This document shows positions 19,488 to 28,694 of a stretch of 64,000 bases of DNA, in pieces. Both the position numbers and the translations under genes were made by a program. The DNA is taken from assembly GCF_001894785.1 (NCBI RefSeq), contig NZ_BCWW01000001.1, positions 1,054,001 through 1,118,000 of the forward strand. The letters run 5' to 3'. This DNA is from Rhodococcoides fascians NBRC 12155 = LMG 3623. GTDB lineage: Bacteria; Actinomycetota; Actinomycetes; Mycobacteriales; Mycobacteriaceae. The stretch's first letter is position 1; each line of letters starts with the position of its first letter. Under the pieces are notes generated by a model. The model made no database searches and was not told the origin of the DNA. It worked only from the letters and a program-made list of their open reading frames with translations.

Positions 19488-20768
19488 GTGCTGCAGGGGG
19501 ACGTCGAGAGCGTCGAGGTCGATGCGACACGTGAGGACTCTGTTCGTCCTCTGATCGTCGGTGCGGTCCTTGTCGCAGCGTTTCTGCTGACGCTGCAGGT
19601 CGTCGCGTGGAAATGGAACTTCCCCGGCCCGTTGCCGAGCATGTGGAACGACATGTTCGGAACACCGAAGTCGATGTCGCTGCCGTGGGCGGCGCTCGTC
19701 CTGGCCACGGTAGGTCTGAACAGCTCGTCCCGCCTGCGCGTACTGGCCGTCGCTGCCGCGCTCGATGCCGTCGTACTGGGCGGCCGGTATCTGTTCGATG
19801 TGCCACCGACCGTCGGGAACGGGCCGTCGCTGGTGCTGGTCGCGCTCGCGTTCCATGTCGTCCGGCGCCATGACGCTCGGGCGATGCGCGGCGTCGCCCT
19901 CGGCGCACTGTTGCTGCTCGCGACCAAGGCCGGCGATGCCTGGTTGCACATCACGACCTTGGTCCGGCCCTACGTTCTCGACGAATACGCATACGCCGCC
20001 GATCATGCGCTGGGAAATCCGTCCTGGGTGCTCGGCAGCATTCTGGACCGACTCGGCCCGGTCGCCGAGGGAACGCTGCACTGGATCTACATTCAGCTCC
20101 CCGTCGCGGCGATCATTGTTGCGCTGTACCAACTGCGTGGGGTCGCCGCGGGCTCAGCGTGGCCGAGACACTTCCTGTTCCGCACGTTCCTGCTCATCGG
20201 ACTCGTCGGACCGGTGTTCTACCTGCTGTTCCCGGTGGTGGGCCCGATGTTCGCGTTCGAGTCGTGGCCGACGCAGTCGGTTCCGCTCTTGGGCAGCCTC
20301 GGCGAGATCCCGTTCGACTCGCAGACGCCGCGCAACTGCATGCCGAGCCTGCACACCGCGTGGGCTCTGAGCATCTTCATCCATTCCCGACGCGGCCCCT
20401 GGTGGCTGCGCACCGGCGGCACACTGTGGCTGTTGGGAACACTGGCTGCGACGCTCGGATTCGGTTACCACTACGGCGTCGACCTGGTGGCGGGCGCGGT
20501 CCTGTGCCTCACCATCGAATCGTTGCTGCGCGACCCGGAACGGGGATGGGACCGCGACCGGATCACGCTGGTGACCTACGGTTGCGTCGCGATGGCCGCC
20601 CTACTGCTGAGCTACCGCTACCTCGCCGAGGAATTCGCCGCGAACCCACTGGTGTTCGGTCCGCTCGTGCTCGGAATCCTGATCGGTATGGCGTTCGGAT
20701 TCCATACCGCGTTCTTCGCAGATCGCTCGCGCTTCACTGATCGGGTTCGTTCGGTTCCATCTCGTTGA
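19488..20768 (+). CDS. PAP2-superfamily membrane enzyme (inositol-phosphotransferase-like)
   Basis: 426-residue integral membrane protein with about ten hydrophobic segments. The catalytic PAP2 residues are visible in PRNCMPSLHTAWAL (the PSLH motif) and GFGYHYGVDLVAGAVL (general-base His and Asp), as in Aur1/Ipt1-type phosphotransferases and lipid phosphatases. It probably acts on a phospho- or phosphoinositol lipid on the outer membrane face; the substrate is inferred only. The GTG at 19488 lies seven bases after TACGAT (19475-19480). Its 3' end overlaps mrpG by 35 bases. Confidence 0.82.
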   Translation: MLQGDVESVEVDATREDSVRPLIVGAVLVAAFLLTLQVVAWKWNFPGPLPSMWNDMFGTPKSMSLPWAALVLATVGLNSSSRLRVLAVAAALDAVVLGGRYLFDVPPTVGNGPSLVLVALAFHVVRRHDARAMRGVALGALLLLATKAGDAWLHITTLVRPYVLDEYAYAADHALGNPSWVLGSILDRLGPVAEGTLHWIYIQLPVAAIIVALYQLRGVAAGSAWPRHFLFRTFLLIGLVGPVFYLLFPVVGPMFAFESWPTQSVPLLGSLGEIPFDSQTPRNCMPSLHTAWALSIFIHSRRGPWWLRTGGTLWLLGTLAATLGFGYHYGVDLVAGAVLCLTIESLLRDPERGWDRDRITLVTYGCVAMAALLLSYRYLAEEFAANPLVFGPLVLGILIGMAFGFHTAFFADRSRFTDRVRSVPSR

Positions 20769-21072
20769 CGATGAGCAGGCCGTCGCGCCCGCGCTGTTCC
20801 CGGTAGGCGACGCGTCCCACGGTGTGCGCAATCACCGGAGCAGTGACGAGAGTGAAGATGCCGACCAGCACCAGCATCCAGATGTCGACATTGCCGCGCA
20901 GGCTGATGATCGCGCCGACCAACACCATGATCAACCCGACCACCTGCGGTTTGGTGGCCGCGTGCATGCGCGAGAGCGTGTCGGGGAAACGCACGATGCC
21001 CACGGCGGCCGTGAAGGCGAACAGCGCTCCCAACAGGATGAAGACAGATGCAATCCACTGGGCTGCGGTCAT
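20734..21072 (-). CDS. mrpG: Mrp Na+/H+ antiporter subunit G
   Basis: 112-residue subunit with three transmembrane helices (WIASVFILLGALFAFTAAVG, PQVVGLIMVLVGAIISL, IWMLVLVGIFTLVTAPVIAH) and the conserved GIVRFPDTLSRMHAATKP segment. It is the last gene of the mrpACDEFG operon, 22 bases after mrpF. The complex exchanges cytoplasmic Na+ (or K+) for protons and supports pH and salt tolerance. It is convergent with the PAP2 gene and overlaps it. Confidence 0.93.
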   Translation of the reverse strand: MTAAQWIASVFILLGALFAFTAAVGIVRFPDTLSRMHAATKPQVVGLIMVLVGAIISLRGNVDIWMLVLVGIFTLVTAPVIAHTVGRVAYREQRGRDGLLIVNEMEPNEPDQ

Positions 21073-21094
21073 CGTTCGCCCCTCACTGTGTCGT

Positions 21095-21352
21095 TCATTC
21101 GTCCCTCACTCTGAACCGTGCGATGCTGACCGACCCGACGAAGCTGACCAGGGACAGCGCAACGATGGCAGGCACCAGCGTGGTGTCGCGGCTGTAGACG
21201 GCCCACACACCGAGCCCACACATCGACACGGCAAGGATCGTGTCCATCGCGACCAAGCGGTCCAACGTGCTCGGGCCGTCGAGCAACCGGAATGCGGTGA
21301 GGATCGCGGCGGCGATCAGCAGCGCGCCTGCGATCGCCAGTACTACGGTCAC
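21095..21352 (-). CDS. mrpF: Mrp Na+/H+ antiporter subunit F
   Basis: 85-residue subunit with three helices and the family core FRLLDGPSTLDRLVAMDTILAV split around residues 22-43, ending SFVGSVSIARF. Its start overlaps the end of mrpE by 4 bases and mrpG follows after 22 bases. The size is normal for the family. Confidence 0.93.
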   Translation of the reverse strand: MTVVLAIAGALLIAAAILTAFRLLDGPSTLDRLVAMDTILAVSMCGLGVWAVYSRDTTLVPAIVALSLVSFVGSVSIARFRVRDE

Positions 21353-21996
21353 GACCAGTCCCCCTTCCTCTTGTCGTCGGTCATCTTGTCGTCGCGCGGA
21401 GTATCGAGATCGCCCGATTCGGGATCGTCACCCAGAACCCCGTGGTACTGCTCGTATTCCTGGTAATGCAGGGGGCTCGGCTTCCAATCGGAGTCGCGCT
21501 CGAATCCCGCGATGAACAGCTTCTCGAGGTTCCGAACGTACGTGTAGAACCCGTCGACTGCCTTCTGCGTGCCCATGTCCAGCACATGCACGTACAACAG
21601 GCGTCGGGTGCGATCGATCTCGAGGACCATCGTGCCCGGGACGAGATTCATCGCGTCGACGAAGAGGGTGAGCACCAGATCGGACTTGATGGCGATGCGG
21701 CAGCGCAGCACACCGGTGACCGGCGGTGCCTTCGGGCGGATCGCCAACCACGCCACACTGACACTGGATTCGGCTGCGTAATAGAGGAATACGACTGCGA
21801 GCTTGACGAGCGAGAACACGTGGATGCGTCCCTCGACCGGCACCCGCGGCAACGGCAACAGCACCATGATGAGCAGGCCGACCGCGAGTCCGCCGAGGAT
21901 GTTGGCCGCAGAGACGTTGCCCCACAACAGAACCCAGATGGCCGTCAACCATCCCAGTGTCCAGATCCGCAGCAGGAAGGAACGGTTCATCTTCAT
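21349..21996 (-). CDS. mrpE: Mrp Na+/H+ antiporter subunit E
   Basis: 215 residues. The family core fills residues 1-160: two N-terminal helices (LGWLTAIWVLLWGNVSAANIL, GLLIMVLLPLPRVPVEGR), then MNLVPGTMVLEIDRTRRLLYVHVLD. About 55 extra residues at the C-terminus are hydrophilic and charged (for example HYQEYEQYHGVLGDDPESGD). 4-base overlaps with mrpD upstream and mrpF downstream show tight translational coupling. Confidence 0.92.
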   Translation of the reverse strand: MKMNRSFLLRIWTLGWLTAIWVLLWGNVSAANILGGLAVGLLIMVLLPLPRVPVEGRIHVFSLVKLAVVFLYYAAESSVSVAWLAIRPKAPPVTGVLRCRIAIKSDLVLTLFVDAMNLVPGTMVLEIDRTRRLLYVHVLDMGTQKAVDGFYTYVRNLEKLFIAGFERDSDWKPSPLHYQEYEQYHGVLGDDPESGDLDTPRDDKMTDDKRKGDWS

Positions 21997-23636
21997 CGGG
22001 TGCCCTCCTCGTCTGCGCGTGCCTGTTCGTAGGCCTGATCGCCGACGAACTCGGCTCCCCGCACGGCGTCGATGTACACCGAGCGATCCCGCAGATCCGC
22101 CGCCGCCCGATCGCTGATGTCGATGATGCGCCCGGCGAACACCGTCATCGCCAAACCGACGACGACGAGGCCGATCGTCGGGATCAACATGAAGGCGGGC
22201 ATCCGGCCCACATCCTCGCGGTCACCGAACTGGATGTCCGAGGAATCGTCGAGCAGAGCAGAGGGGCTGTTGTCCGCGAGGTCACCTTCCGGTGCGTCGG
22301 CGCGGGCTCGCCAGAACGCCTTGGTCCAGACACGAGCAACCACGTAGAGGGTCAGCAGGCTGGTGACGGTGCCGCCGGCCACGAGCAACCAGGCCAGTAC
22401 GCTGCCCTGATCGCTGCCGGCCTGCAGCAGGGCGACCTTGCCGATGAACCCCGAGAACGGCGGAATACCACCGAGATTGAGGGCCGGCACCAGGAAGACG
22501 ATGGCCAGCACCGGGCTGGCCGCGGCCAATCCTCCGAGCCGTCGCAGTGACGACGAACCGGCCTGACGTTCGATCAGGCCGACGACGAGGAACAGGGTCG
22601 TCTGCACCAGAATGTGGTGGGCCACATAGTAGATCGAGCCGGACAGTCCCGATTGAGTCGACAGCGCGACGCCGAAGATCATGTAACCGATGTGGCTCAC
22701 CAGAGTGAACGAGAGCAGTCGTTTGATGTCGCTCTGTGCGATGGAGCCGAGGATGCCGACGAGCATCGTCAGCAGGCCACAGACCATCAGCACGTTGTCG
22801 AGCGAGCCGTCCGGGAACAGCAGCGTGTGCGCGCGAATGATCGCGTAGACACCGACTTTCGTCAGCAAGCCGGCGAACACCGCGGTGACCGGAGCCGGGG
22901 CCGTGGGGTACGAGTCGGGCAGCCACGTGGACAGCGGGAACACCGCGGCCTTGATGCCGAACGCAACGAGCAGCACCGCGAAGATGGCCGTACGAGTGCC
23001 GGACGGGATGTCGTCCATCCGCACGGCGATGTGGGCCAAATTCAGTGTTCCGGTGGCACCGTAGACCAATGCGATGCCGATCAGGAAGATCAGCGAGGAG
23101 ACCATCGAGACCATCACGTAGGACACGCCGGCGCGGACCCGGTCGGCACTTGCCCCGAGAGTGAGGAGGACGAACGACGCCGCGAGCAACACCTCGAATC
23201 CGACGAACAGATTGAACAGGTCGCCGGCCAGAAACGCGTTGCAGACGCCTGCGGTCAAGGCCAGATAGGTGGGCAGGAAGATCGAGACCGGCTGATTCTC
23301 ACTGCCGTCGCGAATACCCTGGCCGATCGAGTACACCATGACGGCCAGCAGCACGATCGACGAGACGACGAGCATCATCGCCGACAGCCGGTCCACCACC
23401 AGCGAAATGCCCAGTGGTGAATCCCAGCCGCCGACCTGCAGCGCGCTGGTCCCATCGCGATCGGCGAGGTAGAGCATCATCGACGAAATCGCGACCACCG
23501 CGGTCAGCGCGGCGAGAGTGATGAAACGCTGCGCGCGGGGGCGACGTCCCAGCACCAGCGTCAATGCCGCGGCGAGCATCGGGATGAGCACGGGCAGCGG
23601 CGTCAGGGCATCGATCACGCCCGGGGAGATCGTCAC
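21993..23636 (-). CDS. mrpD: Mrp Na+/H+ antiporter subunit D
   Basis: 547-residue proton-channel subunit related to NuoN/NuoM. About 14 transmembrane helices are present, with GVCNAFLAGDLFNLFVGFE (conserved Glu), IKAAVFPLSTWLPDSYPTAP (conserved Lys) and SDIKRLLSFTLVSHIGYM. An acidic insertion (GDLADNSPSALLDDSSDIQF) separates the last helices, a cytoplasmic or external loop by topology. It overlaps mrpC and mrpE by 4 bases each. Confidence 0.94.
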   Translation of the reverse strand: MTISPGVIDALTPLPVLIPMLAAALTLVLGRRPRAQRFITLAALTAVVAISSMMLYLADRDGTSALQVGGWDSPLGISLVVDRLSAMMLVVSSIVLLAVMVYSIGQGIRDGSENQPVSIFLPTYLALTAGVCNAFLAGDLFNLFVGFEVLLAASFVLLTLGASADRVRAGVSYVMVSMVSSLIFLIGIALVYGATGTLNLAHIAVRMDDIPSGTRTAIFAVLLVAFGIKAAVFPLSTWLPDSYPTAPAPVTAVFAGLLTKVGVYAIIRAHTLLFPDGSLDNVLMVCGLLTMLVGILGSIAQSDIKRLLSFTLVSHIGYMIFGVALSTQSGLSGSIYYVAHHILVQTTLFLVVGLIERQAGSSSLRRLGGLAAASPVLAIVFLVPALNLGGIPPFSGFIGKVALLQAGSDQGSVLAWLLVAGGTVTSLLTLYVVARVWTKAFWRARADAPEGDLADNSPSALLDDSSDIQFGDREDVGRMPAFMLIPTIGLVVVGLAMTVFAGRIIDISDRAAADLRDRSVYIDAVRGAEFVGDQAYEQARADEEGTR

Positions 23637-24319
23637 TTGTCGTCTCCCTTCGTGTCGTCGGAGCTGGAGTCGTCGGAGCTGGTGTCGTCAGGCCTGGAGT
23701 CGGCAGTGTTGGGGTGCTCCGGTCGGCTGTCGTCTTTCTCGGCCGTGTCGAGTCCGTCGAGACCGCGGAGCTGGGGGTTGTCGTCGTCGTTGTCGAAGTC
23801 GCCGTCGTGCAGATCCTCGTAGCACTCCAGGTCTTCGAGGTTCCTGATCTGCTCGAGCGGAATCGGATTGCCCTTCGAGTCGAAAGCGTCGCCGCCGAAG
23901 CTCGGCTCACCGGTGACCGGGTCGTCGGAACGGTCGCGGTCCGGTGCTTCGGCCATCGAACGGCGCTGGGAGACCTTGGTGTCCTCGGGGTCGTTCTCGA
24001 GGTCGTCCTTGGTGTTGAGCGTGAACGATCGATACGCCAGCGCGAGCACGAAGGCGGCGATACCCATGGTGATGACGATCGCCGTCAGGATCATGGCCTG
24101 AGCCAGCGGATCGGCCATGTTCTGGTGCAGCGAGTTGTCTCGACCGACGATAGGCGGGGTACCTGCCGGGCCACCGACGGTGAGCAGCAACAGATTGACT
24201 CCGTTGCCGAACAGCAGCAGACCGAGCAGCATCTTGGTGATGCTGCGTTCGAGCAGCAGGTACACACCCGATGCGACGAGAACGCCGACGATGACGAGCA
24301 TTCCGACATCTGCGGTCAT
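23633..24319 (-). CDS. mrpC: Mrp Na+/H+ antiporter subunit C with long acidic tail
   Basis: NuoK-like subunit, normally about 110-125 residues; here 228. Residues 1-113 hold the three helices (MLVIVGVLVASGVYLLLERS, MLLGLLLFGNGVNLLLLTVGG, MILTAIVITMGIAAFVLALAY) and the DPLAQAMILTAIVI motif. The remaining 115 residues are hydrophilic, very rich in Asp/Glu/Ser, and end DTSSDDSSSDDTKGDDK; they would lie in the cytoplasm. Four-base overlaps link it to mrpA and mrpD. The tail is seen directly; its role is unknown. Confidence 0.93.
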   Translation of the reverse strand: MTADVGMLVIVGVLVASGVYLLLERSITKMLLGLLLFGNGVNLLLLTVGGPAGTPPIVGRDNSLHQNMADPLAQAMILTAIVITMGIAAFVLALAYRSFTLNTKDDLENDPEDTKVSQRRSMAEAPDRDRSDDPVTGEPSFGGDAFDSKGNPIPLEQIRNLEDLECYEDLHDGDFDNDDDNPQLRGLDGLDTAEKDDSRPEHPNTADSRPDDTSSDDSSSDDTKGDDK

Positions 24320-27165
24320 CGGGCACTCACTCGGCCTTGGCTCTGCATTTCCACCTGTGCGTCGAGACGCGCGCCGAGACTGCGGAGCACGTCGAGTACC
24401 AACCCGACCACGATGAGATAGACACCGAGGTCGAAGAACAATGCGGTGACCAGCTTGATGTCACCGAGAATCGGCAGTGTCACTTCCAACGTCGCCGACG
24501 ACAGTGCCGGAGCGCCGAGGAACATCGACGCCACCGCCGTGCCGGCCGCGAAGATCAACCCGAGACCCAGGATCTTGCCTGCGTCGATCGGGACCGCTTC
24601 GCCGAGCTCGTACCGGCCACCGGCGAGATACCGCAGCACCAGCGCGAGGCCCGCCGTCAGACCACCGGCGAAACCGCCGCCGGGGGCATTGTGTCCGGAG
24701 AAGAAGAAGTAGATCGACAGCACCATGATCGTCGGGAAGATCAACCGCGTCGTGACTTCGAGAATCAACGAACGATGCCGCGGATCGATCAGATCGCCGC
24801 CGAGCAGCCACGTCGTCTCCGCCGCGTCGTTCGTGTCCGACGACGATGCGGGGGCGTCGGACACCCGCGGAGCGCTGCCGAACCGCCGGTTGCGGAACAC
24901 CAGGCTGGCCACGCCCGTCGCGGCGACGAGGAGTACGCAGATTTCGCCGAGCGTGTCCCAGGCGCGGATGTCGACGAGGATCACGTTGACGATGTTCTTG
25001 CCGTCGCCGAGCTCGTACGCGGCCTCGGGGAACTGCAGTGAGACCGGCGCGGCACTGCGGGCGTTCATAGCGAACGCGCCGAGCACGCTGACGGTCGCTC
25101 CGACGGCGACGGCGAGTGCGGCGCGGGGGCCACGCGAACCTGCCGAGCCCCGGTCGTCGACCTCGGCGGGCAGTTTGCGCAGTACCAGGACGAACACCAC
25201 GAGGGTCAGCGTCTCGACGAGGAACTGAGTCAGGGCGAGGTCGGGAGCGCCATGGATGGCGAAGATGACGCCGCAGCCGTACCCGGTGAGTCCGACCAAA
25301 ATGACACTGGCCAGACGGTTGCGCATCACTGTCGCGCCGAGGCCACCCGCGATCATGATCACTCCGATGACCAGCTGCAGCGGGGTGTTCCACAGCGTGT
25401 AATCCAGGCCGGGTTCTTGGCCGACGATCAACACGATGATCGGCAGCAGCACCAGCGTCAGCAGGATCGTGCCCTGAGTGAGGGGGAGCGAACCACGCTG
25501 CGTGGTGCCGGTCAAGCGAATGGACAGGGTGTCCATGGACTTGAGCACGTTGTCGTAGATGCGGTCTGCGTTACCGAGCGGCGGATGCTCGAATTTGAGT
25601 CGGTTGACCACCCGGTGTGCGATGAACAGCCCGACGCCGCCGGTGACGACGACGACGGTCAGCGCCAGCGGCAGGTTGAACCCGTGCCACAACGCCAGGT
25701 GGTAAGGCTCCTGCCCGTACGACGGCAGGGTTCGGGCGTAGGGACTGACGATGTGGTCGACGACCGAGGACGTGAATCCGGCGATCAGACCCAGAACGGC
25801 GAGGAACGCGGGCGCGGCGAGGAACAATGCGGAGGGTGCATGCATGGCCCTGACGGACGGGCTCGGACGCTTGAGCTGTTTGCGGGCGAACGCGCCCCAG
25901 ACGAACCGAATGCTGTAGGTGACCGTCAGAATCGAGCCGATCACCAGGCCCGCGACGACGACAGCCGCGACCGTGGGGTCGAGCGTCGGCGTGCTGATCA
26001 CGGCCGACAGGGCTGTTTCCTTGCCGACGAAGCCGATCATCGGTGGTAGTCCGGCCATGCTCGCCGCCGCGAGCGCTGCAATGGCGGCGAGCCACGGGGC
26101 CTTCTTGCCCAGGTGGGCGAGCTTACGAATGTCTCGGGTGCCGGTGGTGTGGTCGATGATGCCGACCACCATGAACAGCGTGGCCTTGAACATCGCGTGC
26201 GCGATCACCATCGTCAGACCGGCCAACATGGCCTTCTCGGATCCGATGCCGACCAGGACCATCAGGAAGCCCAGCTGGCTGACCGTGCCGAACGCCAGAA
26301 TCAGTTTCAGGTCGAATGCACGCAGTGCTCGCCACCCGGCCAGAATCATCGACAGCAAGCCGAGGCTGATGACCGTGGCGCGCCACGGACCGGAGTCCGC
26401 GAAACCCGGAGCGAGGCGCGCGACCAGGTAGATACCGGCCTTGACCATCGCGGCGGCGTGCAGGTAACCACTGACCGGCGTCGGCGCGGCCATGGCACCG
26501 GGCAGCCAGAAGTGCATCGGCACGATGGCCGATTTGCTCAGTGCGCCGATGAGGATCAACACGATCGCCACTCCGGGCAGCCAGCCGCCCGGGGCGTTCG
26601 CGACGACGTCGGACAGGTTGTACGACCCAGCGGCCTGGCCGAGGACGATGATGCCCACCAGCATCGCCAGACCACCTGCGGTGGTGACGAGCAGAGCCTG
26701 CGTCGCGGCGCGCCGACTCGACGCGCGTTCTGCATAGTGGCCGACCAGCAGGAACGACAACACCGTCGTGATTTCCCAGAAGATGTAGAGCACGAGCATG
26801 TTGTCGCTGGTGATCAGACCGAACATGGCTCCGGAGAACGCGACCATCTCGGCGGCGAACAGGCCCAGCCTGGGCTCGTCGTCCTCGAAGTAGCGGGCGC
26901 AGTACAGCAGGATCAGCGAACCGATGCCCAGAACGAGCAACGACATGATGGCGGCGAGCGAATCGAAGCGCATGTCGATGTCCATCGACAGGCCGGGAAC
27001 CCATTCGATGTGCAGCTTCTGGTCGGTGTTCCAGTTGCCGAACACCCAGATCAGGCTGAGCAGTGGCACCAGGGCCAAAGGGAAGAATGCAGTACGTCCC
27101 CACCACCGGACGAGAAGCGGCGCGAGCAGCGCGGCGGCGGCGTGCGCAAGAAGAATAGCGAGCAA
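24316..27165 (-). CDS. mrpA: Mrp Na+/H+ antiporter subunit A with fused B-type domain
   Basis: 949-residue largest subunit. The first 500 residues are a NuoL-like antiporter domain (YIFWEITTVLSFLLVG, SKSAIVPMHFWLPGAMAAPTP, HAMFKATLFMVVGIIDHTTG). A membrane region with the DUF4040/MbhD-type segment LTQFLVETLTLVVFVLVLRKLP follows, then an MrpB-like domain (SLILEVTTRLIFPTIMVLSI, GHNAPGGGFAGGL). This explains why no separate mrpB is present. The TTG at 27165 gives MLAILLAHAAAALLAPLL. It is the first gene of the operon. Confidence 0.94.
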   Translation of the reverse strand: MLAILLAHAAAALLAPLLVRWWGRTAFFPLALVPLLSLIWVFGNWNTDQKLHIEWVPGLSMDIDMRFDSLAAIMSLLVLGIGSLILLYCARYFEDDEPRLGLFAAEMVAFSGAMFGLITSDNMLVLYIFWEITTVLSFLLVGHYAERASSRRAATQALLVTTAGGLAMLVGIIVLGQAAGSYNLSDVVANAPGGWLPGVAIVLILIGALSKSAIVPMHFWLPGAMAAPTPVSGYLHAAAMVKAGIYLVARLAPGFADSGPWRATVISLGLLSMILAGWRALRAFDLKLILAFGTVSQLGFLMVLVGIGSEKAMLAGLTMVIAHAMFKATLFMVVGIIDHTTGTRDIRKLAHLGKKAPWLAAIAALAAASMAGLPPMIGFVGKETALSAVISTPTLDPTVAAVVVAGLVIGSILTVTYSIRFVWGAFARKQLKRPSPSVRAMHAPSALFLAAPAFLAVLGLIAGFTSSVVDHIVSPYARTLPSYGQEPYHLALWHGFNLPLALTVVVVTGGVGLFIAHRVVNRLKFEHPPLGNADRIYDNVLKSMDTLSIRLTGTTQRGSLPLTQGTILLTLVLLPIIVLIVGQEPGLDYTLWNTPLQLVIGVIMIAGGLGATVMRNRLASVILVGLTGYGCGVIFAIHGAPDLALTQFLVETLTLVVFVLVLRKLPAEVDDRGSAGSRGPRAALAVAVGATVSVLGAFAMNARSAAPVSLQFPEAAYELGDGKNIVNVILVDIRAWDTLGEICVLLVAATGVASLVFRNRRFGSAPRVSDAPASSSDTNDAAETTWLLGGDLIDPRHRSLILEVTTRLIFPTIMVLSIYFFFSGHNAPGGGFAGGLTAGLALVLRYLAGGRYELGEAVPIDAGKILGLGLIFAAGTAVASMFLGAPALSSATLEVTLPILGDIKLVTALFFDLGVYLIVVGLVLDVLRSLGARLDAQVEMQSQGRVSAR

Positions 27166-27413
27166 AAATCACTCCGTCGTCTCGGTCGCCTCGGCTTTCG
27201 GGCCGGGGCGGTGGTCGTAGGGCGGCGATGAGTAGGGTCGTGAAATTGTGTGTGAAATCGACCTGGGTCTCCGAAGACTCGGCCTTTGAGAAATAGCGGA
27301 CCGACCACCGAACGGTGGCGGGCACGTTTGTCGGTTTCCATCCTACTTTGCGTGGTCGACGGCGTGCCATGCGGTACAAACCGGACGTTTCCGATAGAGA
27401 GAGTCGATCGTCG

Positions 27414-27824
27414 ATGAGTGAACCGAGACCCATTCGCACCGCCGGTCTTGCGTACGTTCGCCACCGCCGCATGCTTCAGACGCGGTCGACGGGCAAATCT
27501 GCCTTCTACATGGCCGGCGGCAAGATCGATCCCGGCGAGTCGCCCGAGCAGGCGCTGCACCGCGAGATCAGGGAAGAACTCGACGCCGCGGTCATCGACG
27601 TTCGGCTGCTCGGAGTGTTCGAGTGCCAGGCCTGGGGCCATCCGATGGGCACCCCGCTCGAGATCACGTGTTTTCTCGCCGATCTTGCCGACGAGCCGAC
27701 GCCGACCAGCGAGATCGCCGAGATTCGGTACTTCACTCGCGACGAGTACGCCGCCATGCCCGATGTCGCCCCGGGGTCGTTGATGGTGTTCGACCGAATG
27801 AAGGCCCTCGATTTGATCGACTGA
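27414..27824 (+). CDS. Nudix hydrolase
   Basis: 136-residue Nudix protein with a complete box at about residues 33-56 (GGKIDPGESPEQ then REIREEL). The flanking segments RTAGLAYVRHRRMLQTRS and ALDL at the end fit the small MutT-like group acting on nucleotide derivatives; the substrate is unknown. The ATG at 27414 is chosen because MSEPRPIRTAGL fits the fold and the preceding open frame (from 27315) is not conserved-looking. The next gene begins 60 bases downstream behind its own palindrome. Confidence 0.85.
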   Translation: MSEPRPIRTAGLAYVRHRRMLQTRSTGKSAFYMAGGKIDPGESPEQALHREIREELDAAVIDVRLLGVFECQAWGHPMGTPLEITCFLADLADEPTPTSEIAEIRYFTRDEYAAMPDVAPGSLMVFDRMKALDLID

Positions 27825-27843
27825 ATCGCGTATGTTGGATGTG

Positions 27844-27861
27844 GGAGAACGTACGTTCTCC
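27844..27861. promoter_or_regulatory. 18-bp perfect palindrome upstream of the PEP-mutase-like gene
   Basis: GGAGAACGT-ACGTTCTCC is perfectly symmetric and lies 23 bases before the ATG at 27885, just after a possible -10 (TATGTT, about 27830). Its core GAAC-GTAC-GTTC resembles TetR-type operators and partly the actinobacterial LexA box, but the bases flanking the core differ from the LexA consensus. It probably represses or tunes the following gene. Confidence 0.6.
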
Positions 27862-27884
27862 ACAACCGCCGCGAAGGAGTCTCC

Positions 27885-28637
27885 ATGACCGACCTGTCCC
27901 AGAAGGCCACCACCCTGCTCGAGCTGCACCAGCCGGGCAACCCGGTCGTCCTGCCGACCGTATGGGACGCCTGGTCCGCCAACCTCGCCGTGTCCGCCGG
28001 CTTCACTGCACTGACCGTCGGCAGCCACCCCGTCTCCGACTCCATCGGCAAGCCCGACAACGAGGGCATCACCTTCGACGAACTGCTCACCCGCATCTCC
28101 CAGATCTCCGCCGCCGTGGACGCACCGCTCTCGGTCGACATCGAATCCGGCTACGGAGAAGACCCCAAGCGCCTGATCGACGGACTGATCTCCGCCGGAG
28201 CCGTCGGCCTCAACATCGAGGACACCGTCCACAGCGAGGGCGGCCGACTTCGCGAAGCACAGGAACACGCCGACTTCGTCGGAGCCCTCCGCGCGGCATC
28301 TGACGCCACCGACGTCCACGTCGTCATCAACGCCCGCACCGACCTGTTCGTCAAGCAGATCGGTGACGAGAACGATCGCGTCGACCGCGCCATCGCACGC
28401 CTGAAACTGGCCGCCGCTGCCGGTGCCGACTCGCTCTACCCCGTCGGCTTCCACAACGACGACGACTACAAGCGTCTCGCCGAAGAACTCCCGCTGCCCA
28501 TCAACGCCATCGCCAACCCCGCCGAGGGCGACCTCTCGCACTTCGCTTCCCTCGGCGTCGGTCGCATCAGCTTCGGCCCGATCTTCCAGATGGTGCTCGC
28601 CAAGCGCGCCGAAGAAGTTCTGGCCCGCTGGAAGTAA
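27885..28637 (+). CDS. Isocitrate lyase / PEP phosphonomutase superfamily enzyme
   Basis: 250-residue enzyme of the PEP mutase/isocitrate lyase family. VLPTVWDAWSA at the N-terminus, SVDIESGYGEDPKRL (metal-binding region), GLNIEDTVH, VINARTDLF and GRISFGPIF near the end are typical. The catalytic Cys of true isocitrate lyases (KKCGH) is absent, so a lyase acting on another oxo acid, or an oxaloacetate-type enzyme, is more likely. GAAGGAG precedes the ATG. It lies downstream of an 18-bp palindrome and ends at a strong hairpin. Confidence 0.82.
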   Translation: MTDLSQKATTLLELHQPGNPVVLPTVWDAWSANLAVSAGFTALTVGSHPVSDSIGKPDNEGITFDELLTRISQISAAVDAPLSVDIESGYGEDPKRLIDGLISAGAVGLNIEDTVHSEGGRLREAQEHADFVGALRAASDATDVHVVINARTDLFVKQIGDENDRVDRAIARLKLAAAAGADSLYPVGFHNDDDYKRLAEELPLPINAIANPAEGDLSHFASLGVGRISFGPIFQMVLAKRAEEVLARWK

Positions 28638-28644
28638 GTGCTGC

Positions 28645-28692
28645 GCAGTGGTGTGGTTATGTGCCGCGGAGGGCGCATAACCACACCACTGC
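28645..28692. terminator. Bidirectional hairpin between convergent genes
   Basis: The 17-base arm at 28645-28661 (GCAGTGGTGTGGTTATG) is perfectly complementary to 28676-28692 and can extend inward by four more pairs including one G-T. It fills the gap between the PEP-mutase-like gene (ends 28637) and the AAA ATPase gene (ends 28695), so it likely blocks transcription from both sides. No T-run follows. Confidence 0.8.
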
Positions 28693-28694
28693 CG

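Noticed and set aside
27844..27861. Reading the 18-bp palindrome as a LexA/SOS box
   Set aside because: The GAAC-N4-GTTC core fits but the flanking bases are A/T where C/G are expected, and the downstream gene is not a known SOS gene; kept only as a general operator candidate.
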